A stretch of DNA of 64,000 bases, taken from JAJPKK01 sp963800215. Lineage in GTDB: Bacteria > Pseudomonadota > Alphaproteobacteria > Rhizobiales > Xanthobacteraceae. The stretch's first letter is position 1, and the number at the start of each line of letters is the position of its first letter. The notes beneath the pieces were generated by a model. The model was not told the origin of the DNA, made no database searches, and saw nothing but the letters and a program-made list of their open reading frames with translations. A program made the position numbers and the translations under genes. The stretch is taken from positions 434,001 to 498,000 of the forward strand of contig CAWCZY010000006.1 in the NCBI GenBank assembly GCA_963800215.1, in the 5' to 3' direction. This document shows positions 1 through 8,158 of this stretch, piece after piece.

Positions 1-526
1 TATCGATGCCGGTGCGCATCTTGAGCATTTCCCCGGTGAGATGGGGCAGCGTGCCGGTCGGGGCACCGAAGTTCACTTTGCCCGGATTGGCCTTGGCGTA
101 GGCGACGAGCTCGGCGAGGGTGAGCGCGGGAATATGCGGCGAGATCGCGAGCACGAACGGCACGCTGGAGATCATGCCGACCGGCACGAAGCTTTTCACG
201 GGGTCGTAGCCGAGATTGCGGTAGAGCGAGGGCCCGGCGGCGAGCGTGGTGGAACTCCCGAACAACAGCGTGTAGCCGTCGGGCTCCGCCATCGCCGCAG
301 CCCGCGAGCCCAGCGTGCCACCGGCGCCGGGACGGTTGTCGATGATCACCTGGCCGAGCCCGATGGCAAGCCGCTGGACCACGACGCGCGCCATCACGTC
401 GACCGGGCCGCCCGGCGGAAACGGCACGATCAGCTTGATCGGACGGTTGGGATAGGGCTGCGCCTGCGCCGGAAGTGCGGTCGCGGCGGCGAGCAGCAGT
501 GCAGCGAGCGCAGCCCGTATCTTCAT
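1..526 (-). CDS. Bug/TctC-family tripartite tricarboxylate transporter substrate-binding protein (3' part outside window)
   Basis: The reverse strand reads from an ATG at 524-526 without a stop to the window edge, giving about 175 residues of a family that is usually about 320 long. Residues 1-22 form a Sec signal peptide ending near PAQAQ. Family landmarks follow in order: YPNRPIKLIVPFPPGG, IIDNRPGAGG, a PDGYTLLFGSS segment and NFGAPTG. Such proteins are periplasmic solute receptors for carboxylates or other small anions and usually feed a TctAB membrane pair, but many alphaproteobacterial members are orphans. The membrane partners, if any, lie outside the window. The ligand cannot be told from sequence. 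Confidence 0.9.
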   Translation of the reverse strand, partial: MKIRAALAALLLAAATALPAQAQPYPNRPIKLIVPFPPGGPVDVMARVVVQRLAIGLGQVIIDNRPGAGGTLGSRAAAMAEPDGYTLLFGSSTTLAAGPSLYRNLGYDPVKSFVPVGMISSVPFVLAISPHIPALTLAELVAYAKANPGKVNFGAPTGTLPHLTGEMLKMRTGID

Positions 527-677
527 CGCGGACTCATCCGGCGCGGGGATCGCGGACGCCAACCTAGCCCATTCGACCCCCGGCTGCGAAGCCGCCCCGG
601 CGTGACAATTTCCCGCGCAGCAGCGCCGGGCATCCGGCCTTGCTCGGCGGATTCATCCCGTTGAAGAGACGGGGGAA

Positions 678-774
678 CTCCCTCTCCCGCTTGCGGGGGA
701 GGGTTGGGGAGGGGCTCTTACGGCGCATCCGCGAATTCCCCTCCCTGACCCTCCCCCGCAAGCGGGAGAGGGGA
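678..774. repeat. Paired palindromic repeat (CCCTCTCCCGC / GCGGGAGAGGG family)
   Basis: Two copies of a GC-rich element of about 37 bases (678-714 and 738-774) lie in opposite orientation with a spacer of about 23 bases, so the whole block can form one long hairpin. Each copy also has an internal stem around CGCTTGCGG/CCGCAAGCG. The same element recurs singly at 45025-45052 and as another inverted pair at 61687-61813. The rest of 527-862 shows no gene. This looks like a REP/BIME-type intergenic repeat; a role in mRNA end formation is possible but not shown. Confidence 0.8.
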
Positions 775-862
775 CGAAAACACAATCGATTGTCGGCGTA
801 GCTCCGCGTTCGGCCGCTCCGGCCGCCTTGCGGGAAACTGGCCCAAAGGCTAGATCGAGCCC

Positions 863-1372
863 ATGCAACCCATCGCCCTCTATGTCGGCTCTTTCGATCC
901 CGTGACCAATGGGCACATCGACGTGGTCCGCCACGCCGCCAAGCTGGCGAGCCGGCTGGTGATCGCGATCGGCGTTCATCCCGGCAAGGCGCCGTTGTTT
1001 TCCGCCGACGAACGGCTGGCGATGATCACCGAGACCTGCGCCGACATGGTGCGTGGCCTCGGCTGCGCGTTCGACTGCATGACCTTCGACGATCTCGCGG
1101 TCGCGGCGGCACGGCGGGTCGGCGCCACCATGATAATTCGCGGGTTGCGCGACGGCACCGATCTCGACTACGAAATGCAGCTTGCCGGGATGAACGCGCA
1201 GATGGCTCCCGAGGTGCAGACGGTGTTTCTGCCCGCTTCACCCCTGGTACGTCCCATCACCGCCACCCTGGTCCGGCAGATTGCCGCCATGGGCGGTGAT
1301 ATTTCGGCCTTCGTGCCGGCCGTGGTGGCCGGCCGCCTCAAGAAAAAGTTTGCTGGCAAAATTCACAACTGA
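863..1372 (+). CDS. coaD: Pantetheine-phosphate adenylyltransferase
   Basis: The 169-residue product has the usual CoaD length. It catalyses the fourth step of coenzyme A synthesis, transfer of AMP from ATP to 4'-phosphopantetheine, in the cytoplasm. The nucleotidyltransferase signature GSFDPVTNGH lies at residues 9-18, with the TxGH-type ATP-binding histidine. The C-terminal block carries LVRQIAAMGGDISAFVP, the family's second conserved region. The ATG at 863 is the natural start, directly before the conserved beta strand. The gene stands 12 bases upstream of a cyclophilin gene and probably shares its transcript, an order common in rhizobia. Confidence 0.97.
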   Translation: MQPIALYVGSFDPVTNGHIDVVRHAAKLASRLVIAIGVHPGKAPLFSADERLAMITETCADMVRGLGCAFDCMTFDDLAVAAARRVGATMIIRGLRDGTDLDYEMQLAGMNAQMAPEVQTVFLPASPLVRPITATLVRQIAAMGGDISAFVPAVVAGRLKKKFAGKIHN

Positions 1373-1384
1373 GAGGAAGCTCCC

Positions 1385-1960
1385 ATGATGCGCATGCTCG
1401 CACTGTTCGCGGTTCTCTTCGCCGTCGCCCCGGCCGCCATTGTTCCAGCCCTCGCCCAACAGGGGCTGCCCGCCGGCGCGGACCCTCAGAACACGCTCAT
1501 CATCGATACGACCCAGGGCCGCATCGTGGTGAAGTTGCGCAACGACCTCGCGCCCAAGCATGCAGCGCGGCTCAAGCAGCTTGCCCAGGACAAGTTCTAT
1601 GACAACGTACCCTTCCATCGGGTCATCGCGGGCTTCATGGCGCAGACCGGCGACGGCCAGAACGGCAACGGCACCGGCGGCTCGAAATACCCGAACGTGC
1701 CTGCCGAGTTCTCGAACGTGCCGTTCACGCGCGGCGTCGTCGGCATGGCGCGCACCAACGACCCCAATTCCGCCAACAGCCAGTTCTTCATCATGTTCGC
1801 CGATGCGCCCTCCCTCAACGGCAAGTACACCGTGGTCGGTCAGGTGCTGTCCGGCATGGAAGTCGCCGACAAGCTCAAGAAGGGCGACGCGCAAACCAAC
1901 GGGACCGTGGTCGGGCCCGACAAGATGACCAGCGTGCGGGTCGCGGCGGACGTCAAATGA
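1385..1960 (+). CDS. Exported cyclophilin-type peptidyl-prolyl cis-trans isomerase
   Basis: The 191-residue protein begins with a Sec signal peptide (residues 1-25, cleavage near ALAQQ), followed by one cyclophilin domain at about 35-188. Catalytic-core motifs are FHRVIAGFMAQTGD with the active-site arginine, and NSQFFIMFADAP. It would speed proline isomerisation of exported proteins in the periplasm. A GAGAGGAAG ribosome-binding site stands 6 bases before the ATG. The stop overlaps the start of the next gene by four bases (ATGA), which suggests translational coupling. A cytoplasmic relative lies two genes downstream. Confidence 0.95.
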   Translation: MMRMLALFAVLFAVAPAAIVPALAQQGLPAGADPQNTLIIDTTQGRIVVKLRNDLAPKHAARLKQLAQDKFYDNVPFHRVIAGFMAQTGDGQNGNGTGGSKYPNVPAEFSNVPFTRGVVGMARTNDPNSANSQFFIMFADAPSLNGKYTVVGQVLSGMEVADKLKKGDAQTNGTVVGPDKMTSVRVAADVK

Positions 1961-2538
1961 CGACGCCCCGATACGATCGGGGGGTATTGGCGCTGGCGGC
2001 ACTGGCAATCGGCGTCGCGGCGGGCCCGCGCGAAAGCAAGGCCCAGTGCAGCGTGCTCGACCACCATCCCTGCACGCCGTATTTCTGCGGCATCCACAGC
2101 GCGCCCGGCTGCACGCCGGAGGTGTTCTACCCGCTGCGGCAGGACATGTGGCTCAAGCTCGACGCGCGAAACGATGCGCCGCAGCCGCCCGACCGCGACA
2201 AGCCGCTGGAGCGGCTGAACGAAATCGCCCCGGTGCTGTCGAAATGCCTGCTATTGCCGCCGCCGGATGTCGCCCGGCCCGGCATGCGGGTCACCATGCG
2301 GCTCGGATTTTCCAAGGCCGGCAAGGTGCTCGGCGAGCCGCGTTTCACCTTCATCACCCACGAGGCGCCGGAGGTCGTCCGGACCGCCTATCGCAGTGCC
2401 GCGACCGACATGCTCGATCGCTGCCAGCCGCTGCCGCTGACCACGGGGCTCGGCGGTGCCATCGCAGGACGCCCGTTCGTCATCTCCATCATCGACGATC
2501 GCCAGGACACGAAAGACGAGACCCATGAGCACCACTGA
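1957..2538 (+). CDS. Secreted Cys-rich protein with TonB-C-like tail, unknown function
   Basis: The 193-residue product has a probable signal peptide (residues 1-29) and then a short cysteine cluster (CSVLDHHPC, FC, GC within about 30 residues) that could form disulfides. From about residue 100 to the end, the pattern RVTMRLGFSKAGKVLGEPRF resembles the TonB/TolA C-terminal fold. It overlaps the cyclophilin genes at both ends (ATGA at 1957 and 14 bases at 2525-2538), so it is very likely translated with them. I do not recognise a specific function. An envelope role alongside the exported isomerase is inference. Confidence 0.8.
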   Translation: MTTPRYDRGVLALAALAIGVAAGPRESKAQCSVLDHHPCTPYFCGIHSAPGCTPEVFYPLRQDMWLKLDARNDAPQPPDRDKPLERLNEIAPVLSKCLLLPPPDVARPGMRVTMRLGFSKAGKVLGEPRFTFITHEAPEVVRTAYRSAATDMLDRCQPLPLTTGLGGAIAGRPFVISIIDDRQDTKDETHEHH

Positions 2539-2986
2539 AGACACATTGATCCTCGAGACATCGAAGGGCCCCGTGACGATCTTGATGCGGCCCGACCTCG
2601 CGCCGCAGCACGTGTCGCGCATCAAGGAACTGGTGCGCGAAGGCTTCTATGACGGCATCGTGTTCCACCGCGTCATCGACGGCTTCATGGCGCAGACCGG
2701 CTGCCCGCACGGCACCGGCACCGGCGGCTCCGGCAAGAAGCTCAAAGCGGAGTTCTCGAAGGAGAAGCACGTACGCGGAACGGTCTCCATGGCGCGCGCC
2801 CAGAACCCGGATTCCGGCGACAGCCAGTTCTTCATCTGCTTTGCCGACGCGCCCTTTCTCAACGGGCAATATTCCGTGTGGGGAAAGGTGACGGAGGGCA
2901 TGGAGAACGTCGACAAGATCAAGCGCGGCGAGCCGGTGGCCAATCCCGACCGCATCGTCAAGGCGCGCATGGCGGCCAACGCCTGA
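2525..2986 (+). CDS. ppiB: Cytoplasmic cyclophilin-type peptidyl-prolyl cis-trans isomerase
   Basis: The product is a compact 153-residue cyclophilin without a signal peptide. It shows FHRVIDGFMAQTGCPHGTG, an alphaproteobacterial PpiB hallmark, and DSQFFICFADAPFLNG. I chose the ATG at 2525 (MSTTEDTLILET) because it opens exactly at the domain boundary; a longer upstream reading at 2456 would overlap the previous gene by more than 80 bases and adds nothing family-like. The gene overlaps the preceding CDS by 14 bases, so coaD, cyclophilin, TonB-C-like protein and this gene look like one operon. Confidence 0.95.
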   Translation: MSTTEDTLILETSKGPVTILMRPDLAPQHVSRIKELVREGFYDGIVFHRVIDGFMAQTGCPHGTGTGGSGKKLKAEFSKEKHVRGTVSMARAQNPDSGDSQFFICFADAPFLNGQYSVWGKVTEGMENVDKIKRGEPVANPDRIVKARMAANA

Positions 2987-3001
2987 GGCAAAACGGCCGC
3001 T

Positions 3002-3223
3002 TCAGCCCAGGTTCTGCGCGGTGGTGGACGGACCGGACCGGTTCGGGACGAGATCGCCTCGTTTCTCCGCCAGCTTCACCTCACCCTCCGCCATGAAGAG
3101 GTACTGCACCGCGACGCGCCGATAACAGTCACTGAGGAAGCCGAGAGAGGAACTTTTAGCCAATTCGTAGTATTTGGCCGCTTCTTGCCGGTACCGATTC
3201 GCTTTGCTCAATGGGTCCTGCAT
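3002..3223 (-). CDS. Small hypothetical protein (KANRYRQEAAKYYELAK type)
   Basis: The 73-residue product starts MQDPLSKANRYRQEAAKY and is largely helical, with Lys/Arg/Glu spacing typical of an amphipathic helix. Short proteins with this opening are scattered in Bradyrhizobium-like genomes. No catalytic motif, signal peptide or membrane segment is visible. It converges on the cyclophilin gene with 15 bases between stop codons. The function is unknown; I would treat it as a real lineage-specific small gene. Confidence 0.7.
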   Translation of the reverse strand: MQDPLSKANRYRQEAAKYYELAKSSSLGFLSDCYRRVAVQYLFMAEGEVKLAEKRGDLVPNRSGPSTTAQNLG

Positions 3224-3573
3224 AACCCGCTCCCCGATGCATTTGCGCGATCATATGTGCATGCGGAATGGGGCAGACCGATGTCGCTCCCGAGGCGCTC
3301 GCGCCGCGCGGGTACCGCGGCCGGACCGGGCGACGGGTCAGAAGCTGCCTCCGGGCCGGTACCTTCACGCGGCGGGATGGTGATAAATTCGACCGCCGCA
3401 TCGAGCCTGGTGGTTTGAATCTGACGGTTCATACAGTACCCCCTGCGTCATCGGTTGAACCCATGCCGTTCCGAAATTGAGGCCCCGTGGTTACTGGATC
3501 GCCCGGTCAAGCCGGGCGATGACAGCAATGGGATTCGATCGTTGGAGACAGCACACCAGGGAGGGCCGCCGGC
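3224..3573. other. Intergenic region with a CCCGG-type palindromic repeat
   Basis: No coding sequence is supported in these 350 bases. At about 3494-3522 lies a palindrome, GATCGCCCGGTCAAGCC followed by GGGCGATGAC, the same family as the inverted pair at 34781-34861. The remainder probably holds divergent promoters for the small reverse gene and the TfoX-domain gene, but I could not pick convincing -35/-10 boxes. Confidence 0.6.
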
Positions 3574-3951
3574 GTGGATCCCGAATTCATCGGTGAACTG
3601 TTCGCGCAATTTCGTCCGGTGACGGTCCGGCGCATGTTCGGCGGCGCCGGCATATTTGCCGAGGGCCTCATGTTCGGGCTCGTGTTCGACGGTGCGATCT
3701 TTCTCAAGGTCGACGCCGCCAGCATTCCCGATTTCGAACGCGAAGGATGCACGCCGTTCGTCTATACCCGCGCCAAGAGCAGCGGCCGGACCGGCCGCCA
3801 TTCGCTTTCGTATTGGCGCATGCCCGAGCGGCTCCACGACGATCCCGACGAACTCGCGGTATGGGCCGGTCGCGCATTCGCGATCGCGCAACGCAAGAAC
3901 GCCGCCCGTGCGCCGGGCAAGAAGCCGAGGCTGAGACGCACCGCGAGATAA
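3574..3951 (+). CDS. TfoX N-terminal domain protein
   Basis: The 125-residue product matches the TfoX/Sxy N-terminal domain, with VRRMFGGAGIFAEGLMFGL near residues 16-34 and FLKVD soon after. The C-terminal helix-hairpin domain of full Sxy is absent and the last 20 residues are basic. Full-length TfoX regulates competence in gammaproteobacteria; the role of these short alphaproteobacterial versions is not established. Translation appears to begin at a GTG (3574) preceded by AGGGAGGG. Confidence 0.88.
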   Translation: MDPEFIGELFAQFRPVTVRRMFGGAGIFAEGLMFGLVFDGAIFLKVDAASIPDFEREGCTPFVYTRAKSSGRTGRHSLSYWRMPERLHDDPDELAVWAGRAFAIAQRKNAARAPGKKPRLRRTAR

Positions 3952-4032
3952 TCGCTCGACCCCGCCTTTGGCGACGGGTGTCGGCAACCGGACAGCGGTC
4001 GATGAATTGGGTCTCGCCTTTAGTCGACGCGG

Positions 4033-4695
4033 CTACATCGGCGCGTTGATCTCGTCCGGCGCGCCCTTCGGCACCGGATAGCGGTCGACCACGAACAGCA
4101 TGGTGAGGCCGGTGAAGTGCCCGATGGAGCCGACGGTCTCGACGATGCCGCGTTCGCCGAACCGGTCGGCCATCGCCTTGAAGTTGGCGTCGCTGACCTG
4201 GCGGGTCGACAGCAGCTGGGACGTGAAATCGTAAACCGTCGCCTCGTCGGCGGTCATGTTGGCGGGCCGCTCGCCGGCCGCCATGGCGGCGATGAAGGCG
4301 GGGCTCAGACCGGCGTCGAGCGCCTGCTGGCGGTGCGAGTACCAGACGTATTGGCCGCCCCAATAGCGCGCCGTCAGCATGTTCGCGATTTCCTTGAGCT
4401 TGCGTGGCATCGGCGACTTGAAGCGCAGGTAATCGGCGAGCGGGCGCGACAGCTCCGCATATTCCGGGCTGCGCAGGTAGATGTTGAAGGGGCCGGTCTC
4501 CGGCTTGCGGCCGGCGGCGAGTTCCTTGTCGGCGAAGGCTTTCTGCTCGGGGGTGAGATCGGTATATGCGAGCGGCTTGAAGCGGTTGCCGCGGGTGTTG
4601 AATTCCGGCGCCGCGGTCGCGACCACCATGGCGCCGACCAGCCCCGCTCCGATCAGCGCGCCGACCGCGCCCGCAATCACGAATTTTCCGATCAT
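4033..4695 (-). CDS. Membrane-anchored carboxymuconolactone decarboxylase-like protein
   Basis: The 220-residue product starts MIGKFVIAGAVGALIGAG, an N-terminal membrane anchor or uncleaved signal (residues 4-28). The rest resembles the all-helical CMD/AhpD-like fold, with the motif WYSHRQQALDAGLS in place of the catalytic ExxxxH...G helix. No CxxC pair is seen, so it is unlikely to be an AhpD-type peroxidase. CCAGGGAGGAACGAC before the ATG at 4695 is a strong ribosome-binding site and rejects the longer upstream reading. It is divergent from a PQQ dehydrogenase 190 bases away. Its substrate is unknown. Confidence 0.82.
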   Translation of the reverse strand: MIGKFVIAGAVGALIGAGLVGAMVVATAAPEFNTRGNRFKPLAYTDLTPEQKAFADKELAAGRKPETGPFNIYLRSPEYAELSRPLADYLRFKSPMPRKLKEIANMLTARYWGGQYVWYSHRQQALDAGLSPAFIAAMAAGERPANMTADEATVYDFTSQLLSTRQVSDANFKAMADRFGERGIVETVGSIGHFTGLTMLFVVDRYPVPKGAPDEINAPM

Positions 4696-4885
4696 GTCGT
4701 TCCTCCCTGGTGACTTGCCTGACCTGTTGGCCGGCCAGCTTATTCGCGGAAATCCTATTCGAACTCGGCCGTTCCCGCCAGAACGTAAATCGGGCAACCC
4801 GGTTGACGGCGGGCGCAGGCGGCATAGCATGTCGCCGCAACTCGGAACCAACAACGGTCGAAACGACCGAAATGGGGAGGCGACG

Positions 4886-6649
4886 ATGTCGACGAGGCGG
4901 TATTGGAATTCGACGGCGCTCGGGCTGGTGTCACTGCTGCTTGCCGGCGCGGCGGCGCTCGCGCAGCAACCCCAGGCGGCCGATCCGACCAAGAACCTGA
5001 CGCCGGTCACCGACGCGATGCTGCGCGATCCGCCGCCGTCGGACTGGCTGATGTGGCGCCGCACCTATAACGGCTATGGCTACAGCCCGCTCGATCAGGT
5101 CAACAAGTCCAACGTGAAGGATCTCCAGGTCGCCTGGAGCTGGTCGCTCACCAGCGGCGCCACCGAGACGACCCCGATCGTCCATGACGGCGTGCTCTAC
5201 ATCTTCAACTACGGCAACAAGATCCAGGCGCTCAATGCCGCGACCGGCGACCTGATCTGGGAATACAAGCGTGACCTTCCGGCCAAGCTGATCGCCGACA
5301 CGCCGAACCTCTCCACCCGCAACATGGCGATCTATCAGGGCAATCTCATCGCCGCCACGTCGGATGCCCATATCGTCGCCCTCGACGCCAAGACCGGCAA
5401 GGTGGTGTGGGACCACGCCACTGCCGATTGGGCCAAGGGCTGGCGCTACACCGGCGGTCCCTTCATCATCAACGGCAAGGTGATCCAGGGCATGACCGGC
5501 TGCGGCAATGCCGAGCCCGGCGGCTGCTTCATCACCGGCAACGACGCCAAGACCGGCGAAGAGTTGTGGCGCGTCAACACCATCGCCCACCCCGGCGACC
5601 CCAACTACGACACCTGGAACGGGCTGCCGATGGAGAGCCGCTTCGGCGCCTCGGCCTGGATTTCAGGCAGCTACGACCCCGACCAGAACCTCGTCTTCTA
5701 CGGCACCGGCCAGCCCTATCCGTGGATCGCCGAGATGCGCGGCACGCTGCCGGCAAAGCCCGGCGCCAAGCACAATGCCATGTATTCGGACTCGACGCTC
5801 GCCATCGATCCCGACAGCGGCAAGCTGAAATGGTACCATCAGCATCTCGAGGACGACACCTGGGATCTCGACTACGTGTATGAGCGGCTCCTGGTCGATC
5901 TGCCCGTCAACGGCGAAACCCGCAAGGCCGTGGTGACCTCTGGCAAGCTCGGCATCCTCGAGGCGCTCGACCGCACCAACGGCCAGTGGCTGTGGCACAA
6001 GGAGACCGTGCCGCAGAACGTGGTGGCTTCGATCGATCCCAAGACCGGCGAGAAGACCATCAACCCGGCTGCCATGCCGCATATCGGCGTGACGACGGTG
6101 AACTGTCCGTCCGATCCCGGCGGTCGCGGCTGGCCGGCGACCGCCTACAACCCCAAGACCGGCACGCTCTTCATGCCGCTCAACGAGTACTGCTCGAACA
6201 CCACGCCGACGCCGCTCGATCCCGGCCAGTCCTACAGCGGCGGCGGCCGCGCCGTGTTCGCGCGCGGGCCGGTGCCCAACAGCGACGGCAATTTCGGCCG
6301 GGTCGACGCCATCAAGCTGTCGGATCGCTCGACCGCCTGGACCTATCGGCAACGCGCGCCGCACACCAGCGCGGTGCTGCCGACCGCCGGCGGCCTGGTG
6401 TTCGTCGGCGACATCGATCGCCACTTCACGGCGCTCGACGACGCTACCGGCAAGGTGTTGTGGCGCATCCGCACCAACAATGTGGTCAACTCGTTCCCGA
6501 TCAGCTACAGCGTGAACGGCAAGCAGTATGTCGCGGTCGCGACCGGCAACGGCTCCGGCCTGGTGAAGTCGCTGGGGACACTGGCGACAGAAATCAGAAA
6601 CCCCGATGGCGGCTCCATGCTGTGGGTGTTCGCGCTGCCGGAGAAATAG
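4886..6649 (+). CDS. Periplasmic PQQ-dependent dehydrogenase (quinoprotein, eight-bladed propeller type)
   Basis: The 587-residue product carries a Sec signal peptide (residues 1-29, ending ALAQQ), then a run of tryptophan-docking propeller repeats such as ALNAATGDLIWEY and ALDAKTGKVVWDH. A GCGNAEPGGC segment carries two cysteines about 6 apart, and WDLDYVYE probably holds the catalytic aspartate equivalent of WDxD. No C-terminal cytochrome domain follows, so electrons must pass to a separate carrier. The family oxidises alcohols, aldehydes or sugars in the periplasm; the substrate cannot be assigned here. The start at 4886 is fixed by GGGGAGG five bases upstream and by the signal peptide; an open reading extends further 5' but is antisense to the CMD gene. 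Confidence 0.9.
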   Translation: MSTRRYWNSTALGLVSLLLAGAAALAQQPQAADPTKNLTPVTDAMLRDPPPSDWLMWRRTYNGYGYSPLDQVNKSNVKDLQVAWSWSLTSGATETTPIVHDGVLYIFNYGNKIQALNAATGDLIWEYKRDLPAKLIADTPNLSTRNMAIYQGNLIAATSDAHIVALDAKTGKVVWDHATADWAKGWRYTGGPFIINGKVIQGMTGCGNAEPGGCFITGNDAKTGEELWRVNTIAHPGDPNYDTWNGLPMESRFGASAWISGSYDPDQNLVFYGTGQPYPWIAEMRGTLPAKPGAKHNAMYSDSTLAIDPDSGKLKWYHQHLEDDTWDLDYVYERLLVDLPVNGETRKAVVTSGKLGILEALDRTNGQWLWHKETVPQNVVASIDPKTGEKTINPAAMPHIGVTTVNCPSDPGGRGWPATAYNPKTGTLFMPLNEYCSNTTPTPLDPGQSYSGGGRAVFARGPVPNSDGNFGRVDAIKLSDRSTAWTYRQRAPHTSAVLPTAGGLVFVGDIDRHFTALDDATGKVLWRIRTNNVVNSFPISYSVNGKQYVAVATGNGSGLVKSLGTLATEIRNPDGGSMLWVFALPEK

Positions 6650-6773
6650 GGCGGCGGCCTTTTCCCTCCCCCTTCCTCAGGGGGAGGGTCTCACGGGCGA
6701 CCTCAGCAGCCGCTTCGAGTAGCCAATTCCCGAAATCCCTGGTTCTGCCGGGAAATATTCCGAAGCCTGCATC

Positions 6774-8106
6774 TCACTGCGTGAGGTGCGCGGTTGCGAC
6801 GGCGGTATTGAACAGCTGCGCCATGGCGGCGGTGATATCGCCGTCCGTGGTCACCGAGAAAAACAGCCCTGGCGACGCGCAGCTCTGCATGTTTGGGCTG
6901 ATCTGGCTCTGAAAAGGTGCAATCCATGAATTGTACCAGGTGTTTGTGGGCAGCGGCAGATAGGCGGTGTACAGGACGGCAATGCGAATGCCGCGATTTT
7001 TCACTGTCGTGCACATGGCCGTGTTGAAGGGTTGCTGGCAACGCGTTCCATTGAGCGGTTGCGAGCACGACACCGAGACCTCGTCGTCGACGCCGTCGGT
7101 GACCAGAAACAGCACCTCTTGAGGCGTGCTGTTGGATGCGCCGGTCCCCGGGGCCGGCATGTAGTTGTTGATTTGCGTCATGGCGGACTCGAAGTTGGTG
7201 TCGGTGTCGCTATTGTTGTTCGTGCTCGTGAGCCAGTTGTTGTCGTACACCTCCAGCACGTCGATGCCGCCCGCTGCCGTTTGCGCGGCCGACAGATTGG
7301 TCGTCAACGGCTGGACAGTAGTGGTGCCCGAATAGTTGAACGTGTAGATCGCCATGCGATACGACGTGTTGTTCGCTGCCGCCGTCGTGGTCGCTGTGGT
7401 CATCAGCGACTTCGTCGCGCTGGCCATATTTTCGATCCGTGTCACCACTCCCAGTTGGTTCGCGAGCGTGTAATTGTCGACTCCACCGGGGTTGCCGAGG
7501 GCAGGGTTTTCGCCCCCTGGATTGGATTCATGGCAGGCGAACGCGCAGCCGCCCTGGGCCGCAGTGTTGGCAACCATCGTGTTGATGCCGGCCGTGGTGG
7601 CGGCAATATCCATGGACGGGGAATTATCGAGCAGCAGATAGAAATCGATGTTGGGTGGAATCGATGCAGCTGCGGCCGATGTTCCGGATAAGGTAGCCTG
7701 CTTCATCCCGAGAAATCCCGCGAACAGGAGATTCGCGGTGGTCTGGTAAGTCACCGTCATGCTGTAATTGCTGCCGCTGATGTTGGGGGTGACGCTCAGC
7801 GTGACGCCATTGACGCCGTTGACGTTTGCGACCTGCGAATTGAACAAGGCGGTGGCGGCGTCGCTCATTGCCGTTTCGCCTTGCGCCATGATCGTCGGCG
7901 TGAGGGCGGCCAGAGCGGCGGAATCGGCGATGGTGTCGAGTTGGGACCTGAGCTTCGAAATCAAGGGCGTAATCGACCCCCATGCCGATCAAAATCATGA
8001 CCGGGACCATGGTCAACCCGAACATGATGGCGACGTTGCCCTCCTTCGCGGCATGGAAGGTCTTCAATCCGCCGCGCAGTTCCTTCAAGAGATTTCCGGT
8101 CAGCAT
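6774..8106 (-). CDS. TadG-like pilus-assembly/vWA-domain membrane protein (one frame disruption)
   Basis: Residues 1-45 (from the ATG at 8106) give the TadE/TadG-like anchor AKEGNVAIMFGLTMVPVMIL followed by IGMGVDYA. The sequence then changes frame at about 7962, where one extra C (plus strand) separates GVDYAL from SKLRSQLDTIADSAALAAL. Removing it yields one protein of 443 residues. A von Willebrand A domain begins at DFYLLLDNSPSMD, with the DxSxS metal site, and a GCAFACHE loop is usual in TadG proteins. TadG proteins sit at the inner membrane next to Flp-pilus secretion genes, but no other tad gene is in the window. The function is therefore inferred from family only. Confidence 0.85.
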
Positions 8107-8158
8107 GGCCGATCCGCCTGTGCGGTGTGCGGGGCGCGTGAAACGGGGAGGGAACCTC

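Noticed and set aside
41..664. A 207-codon forward reading
   Set aside because: It is antisense to the signal-peptide-bearing Bug/TctC gene and is arginine- and histidine-rich with no family features.
7535..7560. A haem-like CxxxCH site in the TadG-like protein
   Set aside because: GCAFACHE is a common loop in TadG proteins and is not a standard CxxCH haem site.
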